64,000 nt of DNA from Prochlorococcus marinus str. MIT 9302 (GTDB taxonomy: Bacteria; Cyanobacteriota; Cyanobacteriia; PCC-6307; Cyanobiaceae). Below are positions 26,960-36,870 of the stretch, piece after piece. The position numbers were made by a program, and so were the translations under genes. Every line of letters begins with the position of its first letter. The first letter of the stretch is position 1. Under the pieces are notes generated by a model. The model was given only the letters and a program-made list of their open reading frames with translations. It searched no databases and was not told the origin of the DNA. The stretch lies in NCBI RefSeq assembly GCF_000759975.1, contig NZ_JNAM01000010.1, positions 62,001-126,000 of the forward strand, written 5' to 3'.

Positions 26960-28090
26960 TCTTTTTTTAGGAGTTTCAATTAATAAGTTATGGGTTTGGC
27001 TTAATAAATTTGGTATATCTAATTTAGTAGGACATTTAGGAACACATTCATTACACTCTTGACAAAATGAGGAATTTTTTTCTTCCCACCAGTGTCCAGC
27101 TTTTCCTATTAGATTGTATCTTTCTTTTGAAAATTCTAATTGGCCATAACCAATAGATATATTTCTTAAACGAAGTATTTCTGGAATAGGTATTTCATTT
27201 GGGCATGGAAGACAACATCTGCATTGTTCACATTTGCTTGAGTTTAATCTTTCATTAGCTACTTTCTCAATTGTATTTAGGGCGTTTTTTTCAAGATTTG
27301 TGAGCTTCTGAGAGGAGTTTCTAAGTTTATTCGCAAACTCAAAATCTTTTTTGTTTGTGGCTCCCAAGGATAAAGTTGTAATGCCTTTTGCTAACAGAAA
27401 TCTATACGCTAACTCTAATGGATGAAAAGGCTTAGAGGCCTCTAACAAAACATCACTTGGAGAATATAATCTTCCGCCTTTATCAGCAGGCGATATTGCT
27501 AATACTCCCATACCTTTTTTTATGGCTTGCTCTGCCAAAGTAATTTTAGATTGATCTAAATAATGTAAATGAAGACTACAAAAACTAAAAACTTCACAGT
27601 TAATTGCTTCTTTTATGAGTGAATAACTTCCGTGTGAACTAAAACCAACTTGATCAACTAATTCCTTCTCAAGTATCCATGATATGAATTTCTTACCCTC
27701 TCCATTTAGAACCCAATCTAGATGTTGTTTTAAATTGAGTCCATGTATGGCAAGATTATTAATTTTCTTGCGATTTAAATTTTTAAGAGAATTTTTAAAA
27801 TTATTTTTTAAAGTGTCAAAATCACCCTTTGGTAAAACTTTGGTAGTAATCACCCAGTTTTTTTCGGGGATGTTGTTTTCTAATGCTAGTTTTTTTATTG
27901 AATTTCCAATGAGTGATTCAGCATCACCATATGAAGGTGCTGTTTCTATGTGGTTAATTCCTGCATAATATGCATTTTTTATTATGCTATACATTTTTTC
28001 GAGACTTTCAGTTGCTCGCATTGTCCCTAAAGTGAATAAGCTCACTTTTGCCCCTCTACCAAATGATCTTTTTTGTGAATTAATAATCAT
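26948..28090 (-). CDS. Aldo/keto reductase with C-terminal 2x[4Fe-4S] ferredoxin domain
   Basis: 380 aa. Residues 1-270 form an aldo-keto reductase barrel with the tetrad-like D-Y54-K84-H116 (APSYGDAE, ITTK, AIHG). The C-terminus carries two cysteine groups: C287, C290, C292/C293 and C296, and then C343, C346, C349 and C353, each a [4Fe-4S] ferredoxin-type set. The fusion is a known cyanobacterial and anaerobe subfamily, probably ferredoxin-linked; the substrate is unknown. Single gene, divergent from ribE. Confidence 0.9.
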   Translation of the reverse strand: MIINSQKRSFGRGAKVSLFTLGTMRATESLEKMYSIIKNAYYAGINHIETAPSYGDAESLIGNSIKKLALENNIPEKNWVITTKVLPKGDFDTLKNNFKNSLKNLNRKKINNLAIHGLNLKQHLDWVLNGEGKKFISWILEKELVDQVGFSSHGSYSLIKEAINCEVFSFCSLHLHYLDQSKITLAEQAIKKGMGVLAISPADKGGRLYSPSDVLLEASKPFHPLELAYRFLLAKGITTLSLGATNKKDFEFANKLRNSSQKLTNLEKNALNTIEKVANERLNSSKCEQCRCCLPCPNEIPIPEILRLRNISIGYGQLEFSKERYNLIGKAGHWWEEKNSSFCQECNECVPKCPTKLDIPNLLSQTHNLLIETPKKRLWG

Positions 28091-28202
28091 CTAAATATGA
28101 TCAATTTCTTTTTAATTACTCTTTAATTTATTTATAGTTGAAAATGCTTTAAAGTAAATTAAAGTAAATACAAAATTTTGCAAAAATATTTTTCTTAAAT
28201 CT

Positions 28203-28856
28203 ATGTTCACAGGAATAATTCAATCAATTGGGGAACTAAAACAAGAAAAAAATATTTTAGAAATTGAAATTCTAGATAATTTATTTGATATGGCAATCGG
28301 TGACAGCATAGCTGTTGATGGAATTTGTTTGACAGTTAAAGAGATTTTTCAAAATAAATTTACTGTTGATGTTAGTGAAGAAACATTAAAAAAAACAACT
28401 TTAGGAGTAAAGTCGAACCTGAATCAGATTGTTAATTTGGAGCCCGCTCTTAGGTTGTCTGACCGTCTAGGAGGGCATATAGTCAGTGGACATGTTGATG
28501 GCCTTGGAACAGTTGAGAATATAGAGAAATTAGAAAAATCCTGGCTTTTATCTATAAAGTGGAAAAATAATAATTTTTCGAAATATGTAGTTAACAAAGG
28601 CAGTATTTGTGTAAATGGTATAAGTCTTACAATTGCAAAATATGAGCAGGAAGGAGAAATATTTACTATCGCGATTATTCCTCATACTTGGCATAAAACT
28701 AATCTGAATAAATTAAATGTGGGGGATAGCGTAAACCTTGAGGCGGATGCACTAATTAAATATGTAGAGAAATTACTTTTATTTAATAAAAATAATAATC
28801 AAGATTTATCTTCAAAAAATATTTCTTCGGAGTGGCTTAAAGAAAACGGTTGGTAA
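28203..28856 (+). CDS. ribE: Riboflavin synthase alpha subunit
   Basis: 217 aa, two lumazine-binding repeats. The first begins MFTGIIQSIGEL and the second is at GHIVSGHVDGLGTV, with the ICLTV/ISLTI segments in both. It converts two molecules of 6,7-dimethyl-8-ribityllumazine into riboflavin. The 112-bp leader carries a direct AAAGTAAAT-type repeat but no recognisable FMN riboswitch. Its end is 10 bp from the convergent AbrB-like gene. Confidence 0.96.
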   Translation: MFTGIIQSIGELKQEKNILEIEILDNLFDMAIGDSIAVDGICLTVKEIFQNKFTVDVSEETLKKTTLGVKSNLNQIVNLEPALRLSDRLGGHIVSGHVDGLGTVENIEKLEKSWLLSIKWKNNNFSKYVVNKGSICVNGISLTIAKYEQEGEIFTIAIIPHTWHKTNLNKLNVGDSVNLEADALIKYVEKLLLFNKNNNQDLSSKNISSEWLKENGW

Positions 28857-28866
28857 AATATATTTT

Positions 28867-29220
28867 TTAATTTAATGGAATCAGATTAATTGTTTTTGAC
28901 TCTTTTTTAAGATCGATTTTAAATTCTTGACCAGGTTCTATACCTAATTTTTTGGTGTAGGCATGACCAATTAATAGATTTCCATTGCCGTGAACTTTAG
29001 TTTTGAATTCTGTATGTCTGCCTCTTGAAGCTCTATTACCATTTTTCCTCTGACGACTATTTCCTATTTTGTAACCCTTAGCTTCGATAAGCGCCCTATA
29101 AAAACTTTTTCTTAAGATTCTTCCGCTAGGACCTACGTAACCACAACCTTTTGCTATCTCATCTTCAGATTTTTTACTTAATAATTTTGCTTTTTCGAGA
29201 AGTTCTTTTCCTTCTAGCAT
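28867..29220 (-). CDS. cyAbrB-family transcriptional regulator
   Basis: 117 aa. It matches cyanobacterial AbrB proteins: an N-terminal helical segment (LLEKAKLLSKKSEDEIAKGCGYVG), a basic central region and the DNA-binding swapped-hairpin-like stretch KVHGNGNLLIGHAYTKKLGIEPGQ near the C-terminus. cyAbrB proteins bind DNA broadly and modulate carbon/nitrogen genes in cyanobacteria. It lies about 100 bp downstream of the end of ctaE on the same strand, so part of its expression could come from the cta operon. Confidence 0.88.
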   Translation of the reverse strand: MLEGKELLEKAKLLSKKSEDEIAKGCGYVGPSGRILRKSFYRALIEAKGYKIGNSRQRKNGNRASRGRHTEFKTKVHGNGNLLIGHAYTKKLGIEPGQEFKIDLKKESKTINLIPLN

Positions 29221-29316
29221 TATCTGACAAATTTCTAATTATATATTCTTACTAAAAAGGAGAACTGTGGCAATATAAATTAATAAAAAATATATTTAAT
29301 TTTTTAATTTAGTTTT

Positions 29317-29919
29317 TTATAAAAGATACAAGATAATAAATAAAATAACCCATATTCCATCTACAAAGTGCCAGTACAATTCAACAGCTTCCAATGGGAA
29401 CATATTTTTACTACTTAATCTTCCGCCATTGATTCTCGATTGCCAAGCAATAATTAAAATCATTAAAGTGCCTAAAGTGACATGTAATCCATGAAAACCA
29501 GTAAGAGCATAAAAAGTACTTGCAAATAAATTATCAGTTAATCCAAAAGGTAAATGAAAATATTCAAATAATTGACATATTAAAAATATAATTCCAAGAA
29601 AAGCAGTAAAAAATAACCATTTTTGGGAATCAGATTTTTTATCTTTTAAAAGTGCTTTGCCTGCTTTATGGAAAGTTGCACTACTAACAAGTAACAAAAT
29701 TGTATTGAGTGTAGGTATTGGTAGTTCTAATTCATAAATAGCACCATCAGGTAATGGATTTACTGCTTTATAAGTTAAATAAGCAGCAAAGAATCCAGCA
29801 AAAGTCATTCCGTCTGCAATTAGGAAAGTTATAAGACCAAACATTCTGAAGTCTTCATGTGTTTCATTAACTTCAGAATTATTTTTTTGAATTTCTTTTG
29901 AGCTATCTAGAGTTGTCAT
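29317..29919 (-). CDS. ctaE: Cytochrome c oxidase subunit III
   Basis: 200 aa, five membrane helices, the short form of subunit III that lacks the first two helices of the mitochondrial type. Family residues include ETHEDFRMFGLITFLIADGMTF and FHGLHVTLG, and WHFVDGIWVILF at the C-terminus. Last gene of the ctaCDE operon, 6 bp after ctaD. Confidence 0.96.
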   Translation of the reverse strand: MTTLDSSKEIQKNNSEVNETHEDFRMFGLITFLIADGMTFAGFFAAYLTYKAVNPLPDGAIYELELPIPTLNTILLLVSSATFHKAGKALLKDKKSDSQKWLFFTAFLGIIFLICQLFEYFHLPFGLTDNLFASTFYALTGFHGLHVTLGTLMILIIAWQSRINGGRLSSKNMFPLEAVELYWHFVDGIWVILFIILYLL

Positions 29920-29925
29920 ATGTTT

Positions 29926-31551
29926 TTATTTTTGTTCAGAAAATTCTTTACCATAACCATAAGGTTCTTCAACTAATGGAGCTTCTCCTTCCCAATTTTC
30001 AACTGGAGGTGGAGAAGAAGTCAGCCATTCAGGTGTAAGAGCATTCCATGGATTATCTCCAGCATCTTTGCCATTTCTCACACTAAGGAATATATTAATT
30101 AAAAAGGGAATTGTACTTATAGCCATCAAAAGAGCCCCAAGGCTACTAATTTGATTAACGAACTGGAATTGAGGATCATATTCTGCAACTCTTCTTGGCA
30201 TTCCATTTAAACCAAGCCAATGTTGAGGAGCAAAGCACAAGTTAAATCCAATAAAGGTAACGATAAAATGTAAAATTCCTAATTTTTCATTGAGCATTTT
30301 TCCAGTTACTTTGGGGAACCAATGATAAATTGAAGAGAAAATAATAAAAACAGTCCCTCCATATACTATGTAATGAAAATGGGCTACAACGAAATAGGTA
30401 TCATGTACGTGAATATCGAAAGGTACCTGTGCCAAAGCAACTCCTGTAATACCTCCAAAAACAAAATTTATAATAAATCCACATGAGAATAACATTGCAC
30501 TATTGATGGATATCCTACCTCCCCATAATGTTGCAACCCAATTGAAAAATTTTATCCCTGTTGGAACTGCAATAAATGCTGTCGCGATAGTAAAGAACAA
30601 TCTCATCCAAGGAGGCGTTCCACTAGTAAACATGTGATGGGCCCAAACAACTAAACCTAAAACTACTATTCCCATTATTGAAAAAACCATTGTTGTATAT
30701 CCAAAAAGTGGTTTTCTAGCATGTACAGGAAGTATTTCGCTAACTAAACCAAAGGCAGGAAGAACCATAATGTATACAGCTGGATGAGAATAAAACCAAA
30801 ATAAATGCTGATAAACTACGACATTACCACCTAAAACAGGATTGAAAAAACCTGTATTAGCGATGATATCGAAGCTAAGTAGAATTAAAGTGCCTGCTAA
30901 AACAGGAGTTGATAAAACAACTAATAGACTTGTCCCAAGCATTGCCCAACAATACATTGGCAATTGCATAAGTTTTAATCCTGGCCTTCTTAATTTGATA
31001 ATGGTCGCGATAAAGTTTATTCCACCAAATATGGAACTGCCTCCAAGTAATAGAACGCTCAGAATCCAAATAATTTGTCCCGATTGAGGAGTAGTTATGC
31101 TCAGAGGTGGATAAGCCGTCCATCCAGCCTGAGCAGCACCCTCAACAAAATAGCTTGCTACCAGCATCAAACCTGAAGGAGGAATTAACCAAAAAGCTAC
31201 TGCATTTAATCTTGGGAATGCCATATCTCTCGCACCTACATAAAATGGAATTAAATAATTTCCAAAAGCACCATTAACTACAGGCACTATCCAAAGGAAT
31301 ATCATTATTGTTCCGTGTAAAGTTAAAACTTGGTTATAAACATCTCTCGGCATAAAATCAGACATTGGACTGGCTAGTTCAATTCTTATAGCACTCGCTA
31401 AGGTTCCTCCTATTAAATAGAATAGAAAACCGCAAACTAAGTATTGTATTCCAATTACTTTATGATCAAGGCTAAAACTAAAGTATCTAAGCCAGCCTTT
31501 AGGTTGAAGACTTTCATTATTAGTTTTTTGTGGATCAATTGATATTGTCAT
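29926..31551 (-). CDS. ctaD: Cytochrome c oxidase subunit I
   Basis: 541 aa, twelve membrane helices. The heme-copper ligands are visible: H in LHGTIMIFLW (low-spin heme a), WFYSHPAVYIMVLPAFG with the His-Tyr crosslink pair, VWAHHMFTSG for CuB, and HDTYFVVAHFHYIVYGG for the two hemes. It is the aa3-type catalytic subunit that reduces O2 to water and pumps protons. Its start overlaps the end of ctaC by 4 bp. Confidence 0.99.
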   Translation of the reverse strand: MTISIDPQKTNNESLQPKGWLRYFSFSLDHKVIGIQYLVCGFLFYLIGGTLASAIRIELASPMSDFMPRDVYNQVLTLHGTIMIFLWIVPVVNGAFGNYLIPFYVGARDMAFPRLNAVAFWLIPPSGLMLVASYFVEGAAQAGWTAYPPLSITTPQSGQIIWILSVLLLGGSSIFGGINFIATIIKLRRPGLKLMQLPMYCWAMLGTSLLVVLSTPVLAGTLILLSFDIIANTGFFNPVLGGNVVVYQHLFWFYSHPAVYIMVLPAFGLVSEILPVHARKPLFGYTTMVFSIMGIVVLGLVVWAHHMFTSGTPPWMRLFFTIATAFIAVPTGIKFFNWVATLWGGRISINSAMLFSCGFIINFVFGGITGVALAQVPFDIHVHDTYFVVAHFHYIVYGGTVFIIFSSIYHWFPKVTGKMLNEKLGILHFIVTFIGFNLCFAPQHWLGLNGMPRRVAEYDPQFQFVNQISSLGALLMAISTIPFLINIFLSVRNGKDAGDNPWNALTPEWLTSSPPPVENWEGEAPLVEEPYGYGKEFSEQK

Positions 31552-32387
31552 AAATTCACCTCTGGTTTTTTATTTTTGTTAAACCATTCGTTGTAATCAG
31601 ATTCTTCTTCAACAATTATGGAAGCTCTCATACCACCATGATATGGGCCACATAATTCTGCGCAAATTATGGGATATTTTCCTACTTTTGTAGGAGTGAA
31701 ATTTAGAATAGTGGGTTGTCCAGGAATAATATCCTGTTTAATTCTGAACTCTGGTACCCAAAAAGCATGAATGACATCTTTGGATTCCATTTTCATTGAT
31801 ACTTTTTGATCAACAGGAACGTGTAGTTCGCCTGATATAAAATTGCCCTTGGGATAATTGAATAGAAATGCAAATTGCATAGCCGAAACTTCAATTGATA
31901 AATTATTTATTGCTATTTCATTATCAGAAACTTGACTTATTCCAGCCCATATTTTTTCAGTATTAGAACTCATCATTTCGTGGTTATGATTTAGTTCTTT
32001 CATCCCTCCCATTCGATCATAGATGTTGTAGCTATATAAACCTATTAATAAAACAATTATTGAAGGGATAATTGTCCATACAATTTCTAAGCTTAAATTT
32101 CCCTCTAAAGCTATACCATCGCCTATCTGATCATTTCTTTTCCTAAACTTAAATAAGCTATAAATAACAGCTATTGTCATTCCTATAAAAATAATTAATC
32201 CAATAATGAAAAGAATTTTAAAAAGCTCATCGTAAATTGGTGCATTAATACTCGCTTCCTCTGGGAGCAAATTTACATTAAAACCAATCCAAAAAGATAT
32301 AGAAAAAACGAGGGAAATAATTAGTATTAAATAAATGTTTTTATTTAACAATTGATTTATAATAATTTGTATATATATCCTCAACAT
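31548..32387 (-). CDS. ctaC: Cytochrome c oxidase subunit II
   Basis: 279 aa from the ATG at 32387; a GTG at 32441 would add 18 residues and cannot be excluded. Two membrane helices near the N-terminus are followed by the periplasmic/lumenal cupredoxin domain with the binuclear CuA site ICAELCGPYHGGM (Cys, Cys, His and Met ligands). It accepts electrons from cytochrome c or plastocyanin. The 130-bp gap to ctaA holds the divergent promoters of the oxidase and heme A genes; I recognise no operator there. Confidence 0.95.
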   Translation of the reverse strand: MLRIYIQIIINQLLNKNIYLILIISLVFSISFWIGFNVNLLPEEASINAPIYDELFKILFIIGLIIFIGMTIAVIYSLFKFRKRNDQIGDGIALEGNLSLEIVWTIIPSIIVLLIGLYSYNIYDRMGGMKELNHNHEMMSSNTEKIWAGISQVSDNEIAINNLSIEVSAMQFAFLFNYPKGNFISGELHVPVDQKVSMKMESKDVIHAFWVPEFRIKQDIIPGQPTILNFTPTKVGKYPIICAELCGPYHGGMRASIIVEEESDYNEWFNKNKKPEVNL

Positions 32388-32573
32388 ATTCAATTTTTTT
32401 AATCCTGCATCATTTGTTAAAAGAAAATTATTTAAATTCACAACTTCTTAAGATTTATGAAATAAAAGTCGTATTATTTATAACTTTTTAGAGTTAATTG
32501 TCAGGGAAAAAAGATTAAGTTAGTAAATTATTTTTTAAATTAAACATATTAATTTTTAATTAATGTTTGGTTT

Positions 32574-33542
32574 TTGAATCTAATTTATTATGCAAAATAT
32601 ATTAGGTTTATCCATTTGATTAATACCCAATTATATAAATCAAAATATCTGACAATTTTTAAAAGATTAGGAAGCCATAGTGTATTTGCACTCATCGCAC
32701 TAATCGTAATTGGAGGGGCTACGAGAGTCATGGAGGCTGGACTTGCTTGTCCAGATTGGCCATTATGTTATGGATCTTTTTTGCCTTTTAATCATATGAA
32801 CCTAAGAGTATTTCTAGAGTGGTTTCATCGTCTAGATGCTTTTCTGGTTGGAATATTAATTCTTTTTAAATTTGCCCTTTCAATTATTTGGAAAAATAAA
32901 ATTCCAAATTGGTTACCTAAAACTTATTCATTACTACTTTTTCTAGTTATTGTCCAAGGATCTTTTGGAGCTTTAACAGTAATAAACCTGCTTGATTCAT
33001 ATACTGTCACTGGACATCTTTTAATAGCTTTTCTACTTCTTATCACAACAATTTCAATAAATCAAAATTTAGAAAATGACGAAATAGAAGAGCCATTAAT
33101 TTGGTGGAGATTATTATTGTTTGTTCCTCTTTTACTTACTCTTATTCAATCTTTTATTGGAGTAAGGCTTTCATCAACCTGGTCAGCACATATTTGCTTA
33201 TCTTTTAATAAACAATGCCTAATTCTAAATACTCATAAATTATTTGCTTTTCCAATTGTTTTTTCAATTCTATTGATTATTGCCACTGCAATTTATAAGA
33301 GAGGTTTGCTTACTGAAAATTGGAAATATCTCTCAGCACTTATTTTTCTCTTGTTTTCCCAAATTGCTTTGGGTGTTTTAAGTATTAAAACAAATTTAAA
33401 TGAACCCATTTTTATTATCGGTCATCAACTTAACGCCTCTTTATTTATTGCGATATTAACAACATTAATTTTTAGAAATCCTTTTACCAAAAAAGGTCTA
33501 AACCACTCCCTAAATTCCCAAATGGTCGGTATCAATTCATGA
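32574..33542 (+). CDS. ctaA: Heme A synthase (CtaA/COX15)
   Basis: 322 aa with TTG start, eight helices. Heme-ligand histidines sit in [12 protein letters not shown], in [11 protein letters not shown] and in [11 protein letters not shown], and [21 protein letters not shown] is the family N-terminal motif with its paired cysteines. It oxidises the C8 methyl of heme O to the formyl group of heme A for the aa3 oxidase. It overlaps ctaB by an ATGA. Confidence 0.95.
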   Translation: MNLIYYAKYIRFIHLINTQLYKSKYLTIFKRLGSHSVFALIALIVIGGATRVMEAGLACPDWPLCYGSFLPFNHMNLRVFLEWFHRLDAFLVGILILFKFALSIIWKNKIPNWLPKTYSLLLFLVIVQGSFGALTVINLLDSYTVTGHLLIAFLLLITTISINQNLENDEIEEPLIWWRLLLFVPLLLTLIQSFIGVRLSSTWSAHICLSFNKQCLILNTHKLFAFPIVFSILLIIATAIYKRGLLTENWKYLSALIFLLFSQIALGVLSIKTNLNEPIFIIGHQLNASLFIAILTTLIFRNPFTKKGLNHSLNSQMVGINS

Positions 33543-34540
33543 ACAGTAGTAACTTAGAAAACTTGAACTATAAATCTTCAATTAGGGATGAAGTTGTACC
33601 TTCAAGAAAAAGATTAACTTTGCCGCCTTGGCTTGAAGTGGCAAAACCCAGATTAATCCCACTTTTACTAGCAACAACTTTGGGAGGAATGGCTTTAACA
33701 GAGGAATGGCCTTTGTCTTCACCGAAACTTATCTGTACTTTAGGAGGCGGAGCTTTGGCAGCAGCAGCTGCTGGAGCTCTTAATTGCTTGTGGGAAATGG
33801 AATTAGATAAGAGGATGACAAGAACTAGCAAAAGAGCCTTGCCAGCAGGTAAGTTGTCATCTGAGACTGTATTTTTAGCTGCAGTATCATGTACTTTGGC
33901 AGCTTCGATGCTTTTAATAAGCGGTGTAAATTATTTAGCTGCGGGACTTACACTTCTCGGTTTATTTAGCTACGTAATTTTATATACAGTTATTTTGAAA
34001 CCTCGTACAACAAAAAATATTGTTTTCGGAGGAGTTGCTGGTGCAATACCACCTTTAGTTGGAGCATCTGCTGCCACAGGGCATGTAGGACTTAGTGGTT
34101 GGTGGTTGTTTGGTTTAGTAATGTTATGGACTCCAGCTCATTTCTGGGCACTTGCAATTTTGTTGAAGGATGATTACGCATCTGTTGGTATTCCTATGCT
34201 CCCTTCTGTTAAAGGATCTGTTTTTACTGCTAAAGCGATTTCTCGTTACGGATGGGCAACAGTTTTAATGAGTATTATGGGAGTTTTTGCTTTGCCTGAA
34301 GGGGGGCTCTTATACGGAATTATGTTATTGCCATTTAATGGAAGACTTTTGCAACTAATAAATGAATTAAAGAAATCTCCTGATGATCTTTCAAGAGCAA
34401 AGTCTCTTTTTAGGTGGTCTATTCTCTATATGTTTGGTATTTGTCTTTTGTTATTAATTTCAAGAACCCAACTATCCGTAGAATTTGAGCAGCAATCAAT
34501 GCAAATATTTTTCTCTATAGTATCAATGCTTAGTAATTAA
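33539..34540 (+). CDS. ctaB: Protoheme IX farnesyltransferase (heme O synthase)
   Basis: 333 aa UbiA-superfamily membrane enzyme. The Asp-rich substrate site appears as [21 protein letters not shown], and the second conserved loop is [26 protein letters not shown]. It adds farnesyl to heme b, the step before CtaA. Start codon overlaps the ctaA stop, so both enzymes of heme A synthesis are translationally coupled. Confidence 0.97.
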   Translation: MNSSNLENLNYKSSIRDEVVPSRKRLTLPPWLEVAKPRLIPLLLATTLGGMALTEEWPLSSPKLICTLGGGALAAAAAGALNCLWEMELDKRMTRTSKRALPAGKLSSETVFLAAVSCTLAASMLLISGVNYLAAGLTLLGLFSYVILYTVILKPRTTKNIVFGGVAGAIPPLVGASAATGHVGLSGWWLFGLVMLWTPAHFWALAILLKDDYASVGIPMLPSVKGSVFTAKAISRYGWATVLMSIMGVFALPEGGLLYGIMLLPFNGRLLQLINELKKSPDDLSRAKSLFRWSILYMFGICLLLLISRTQLSVEFEQQSMQIFFSIVSMLSN

Positions 34541-34576
34541 ATTAGCTGTAAAATGTTATTTAAGTAAATAGTTAGT

Positions 34577-35596
34577 TTGATGAATTATATAAAAGTTAAA
34601 GGGCTCTCAAAATCTTATTCAGATATCAAGGCATTAAAAAATTTATCTATGGAAATTGAAGCTGGCACATTATTCGGAATACTAGGTCCAAATGGTGCTG
34701 GCAAATCAACACTAATAAAAATACTCGCTACTTTAATAGAGCCTGATAGTGGAGAAGTTTTTATAAATAATATTAATCTGATGAAAAATTCAAGGAAAAT
34801 TAGAGAATTAATTGGTTATGTTGCCCAAGACATTGCACTTGATAAAATATTAACTGGACGAGAGCTTTTAGATTTTCAATCAGATTTATATCACATCAAC
34901 AAAAACAAAAAATTTGAAAGGATAAAGAAATTAATAGATCAATTAGAAATGAATGATTGGATTGATCGTAAGTGCGGAACTTATTCAGGGGGAATGAAAA
35001 GAAGAATAGATCTGGCAGCTGGACTTTTACATTTGCCCCAAGTATTAATATTGGATGAACCTACAGTTGGTTTAGATATTGAAAGTAGAAATATTATATG
35101 GCAACTTTTGAAAGACTTGAGAAATAATGGAATGACTATTATTTTAAGCAGTCACTATCTAGATGAAATAGATAAATTGGCAGACAGATTAGTAATAATT
35201 GATGATGGAAGAGTTATAGCACAAGGGGCTCCTTCAGAACTCAAAAATAAATTAGGAGGAGATAGAGTAACTTTAAAAGTTAAAGAATTTAGTAATCAGG
35301 AAGAAGCAAAAAATATATGTCAAATTTTGTCTTCAATAGATGGAATTAGTCAGATTATAATAAATGAAGCTCAAGGTTTCTCGATAAATTTTGTAGCAGA
35401 TAAGGAAAAAGATTTACTTACTAAGCTCAAAGTGGAATTAGCCTTCTCAAAGTTTGAAATTTTTTCTCTTACCCAAAGTCAGCCAAGCTTGGATGATGTA
35501 TATCTTCAGGCAACTGGGAAAACATTATTGGATGCCGAAATTTCTATGGCAGGGAAAAGAGACCTTAAAAAAGAATCAAAGCAATCAATGCGATAA
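34577..35596 (+). CDS. ABC-2-type exporter ATPase (DrrA/CcmA-like)
   Basis: 339 aa. Walker A GPNGAGKST lies near residue 36, the signature is YSGGMKRRIDLAA and Walker B LILDEPTVGLD. The extra C-terminal domain after about residue 220 is the typical DrrA-type extension. It lies 36 bp after ctaB and just before its ABC-2 permease, so the pair probably belongs to the ctaA-ctaB transcript. The substrate is unknown. Confidence 0.92.
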   Translation: MMNYIKVKGLSKSYSDIKALKNLSMEIEAGTLFGILGPNGAGKSTLIKILATLIEPDSGEVFINNINLMKNSRKIRELIGYVAQDIALDKILTGRELLDFQSDLYHINKNKKFERIKKLIDQLEMNDWIDRKCGTYSGGMKRRIDLAAGLLHLPQVLILDEPTVGLDIESRNIIWQLLKDLRNNGMTIILSSHYLDEIDKLADRLVIIDDGRVIAQGAPSELKNKLGGDRVTLKVKEFSNQEEAKNICQILSSIDGISQIIINEAQGFSINFVADKEKDLLTKLKVELAFSKFEIFSLTQSQPSLDDVYLQATGKTLLDAEISMAGKRDLKKESKQSMR

Positions 35597-35644
35597 AAAA
35601 ACTTTTGTTTAACTAACTATAATGAACACTAATGACTTCTAATT

Positions 35645-36469
35645 ATGGAATTAAAACAGTATAATTTATTTTTTTTATATCAAGAAACATTTGCCTTAAC
35701 AAAGAGATTATTTATCCAACTAAAAAGAAGACCATCAACTCTTTTGGCTGGAATATTACAACCCATAATTTGGCTTTTTTTATTTGGAGCACTATTCTCT
35801 AAGGCTCCTGAAGGTTTTTTACCAGGAGTTGATTCTTATGGGAATTTTTTAGGAGCAGGACTTATTGTTTTTACTGCTTTTAGCGGAGCCCTTAACTCAG
35901 GTCTTCCTTTAATGTTTGATAGAGAGTTTGGATTTCTTAATAGATTACTTGTGGCTCCTTTAACCAGTAGATTATCCATAGTTTTATCTTCTTTCTTTTA
36001 CATAACAATCCTGAGCTTTGTTCAGAGTTTTGTAATAATGATTGTTTCATCCTTTTTGGGTTATGGATGGCCCAACTTATATGGTTTAGGAATTGTATTT
36101 ACAACTCTCATTCTATTAGTTCTTTTTGTGACATCGATCAGTTTATGTTTAGCGTTTGTTTTGCCGGGGCATATTGAATTAATCGCTCTTATATTTGTAA
36201 TAAACTTACCTCTTCTTTTTGCAAGCACTGCTTTAGCTCCAATATCTTTCATGCCAAATTGGCTTGGGTGGTTAGCTTCATTAAATCCATTGACTTTTGC
36301 GATTGAACCTATTAGGACTGCCTATACACAAACTATGGATTTAGAATTAGTGGCTTTACATGCCCCTTATGGTGATTTAACTTGTAAGAGTTGTATCTCG
36401 ATTTTATTTTCTTTAACAGTTTTTTCCTTGATTATTATTAGACCTCTGTTAAATAGAAAGTTAAACTAA
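35645..36469 (+). CDS. ABC-2-type exporter permease
   Basis: 274 aa with six membrane helices. The ABC-2 permease signature is seen in LLAPLTSRLSIVLSS-like RLLVAPLTSRL after helix 2 and in the FVINLPLLFASTALAPISFMP / LNPLTFAIEPIRTAY region. It should pair with the upstream ATPase to export a lipid, polysaccharide or drug-like molecule. It lies 48 bp after the ATPase and 7 bp before a small unknown protein. Confidence 0.92.
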   Translation: MELKQYNLFFLYQETFALTKRLFIQLKRRPSTLLAGILQPIIWLFLFGALFSKAPEGFLPGVDSYGNFLGAGLIVFTAFSGALNSGLPLMFDREFGFLNRLLVAPLTSRLSIVLSSFFYITILSFVQSFVIMIVSSFLGYGWPNLYGLGIVFTTLILLVLFVTSISLCLAFVLPGHIELIALIFVINLPLLFASTALAPISFMPNWLGWLASLNPLTFAIEPIRTAYTQTMDLELVALHAPYGDLTCKSCISILFSLTVFSLIIIRPLLNRKLN

Positions 36470-36476
36470 ATAATTC

Positions 36477-36866
36477 ATGCTTTTAAAAATTCATCTAATA
36501 GAAGTTTTTAAAAAGGCCTCTTTAGAAAATAATTTTTTGCTTAAAGAAAATATTGTTCTTAAGTGGGTCCATAGATTTGGGATTGATTCTTTAAATGATT
36601 TATTAATTCATACTCCAGTACTAAAGGAAAATCAGCATGAAGAGGAAAATCAAGAACAAATTAAACTTGAATTATTAAAAAAGTCAAAAAATATAGAAGA
36701 AACAAAGTCGAAATCAAATGTCTTAGAAACTTTCAGCAGTAATGGAATATTTAGCAAAAATCAAGATTCTAATAAAATAAAACAACTTACTGATACCCAA
36801 AAATTACCACTGCCTAATATTAAAAATTTAAGAAAGTGGATTAATAAAGATAAAAAAGCTAGTTAG
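36477..36866 (+). CDS. Conserved-context protein of unknown function downstream of the ABC-2 exporter
   Basis: 129 aa, soluble, Lys/Glu/Asn-rich. The N-terminal half is helical with KENIVLKWVHRFGIDSL; the middle is low complexity; the C-terminus LPLPNIKNLRKWINKDKK looks like a conserved peptide patch. I do not recognise the family. It is the last gene of the ctaA-ctaB-ABC run, and converges on groEL 4 bp away. Confidence 0.65.
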   Translation: MLLKIHLIEVFKKASLENNFLLKENIVLKWVHRFGIDSLNDLLIHTPVLKENQHEEENQEQIKLELLKKSKNIEETKSKSNVLETFSSNGIFSKNQDSNKIKQLTDTQKLPLPNIKNLRKWINKDKKAS

Positions 36867-36870
36867 ATTT

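Noticed and set aside
28091-28202. FMN riboswitch before ribE.
   Set aside because: No RFN-element motifs; only short AT-rich direct repeats are seen.
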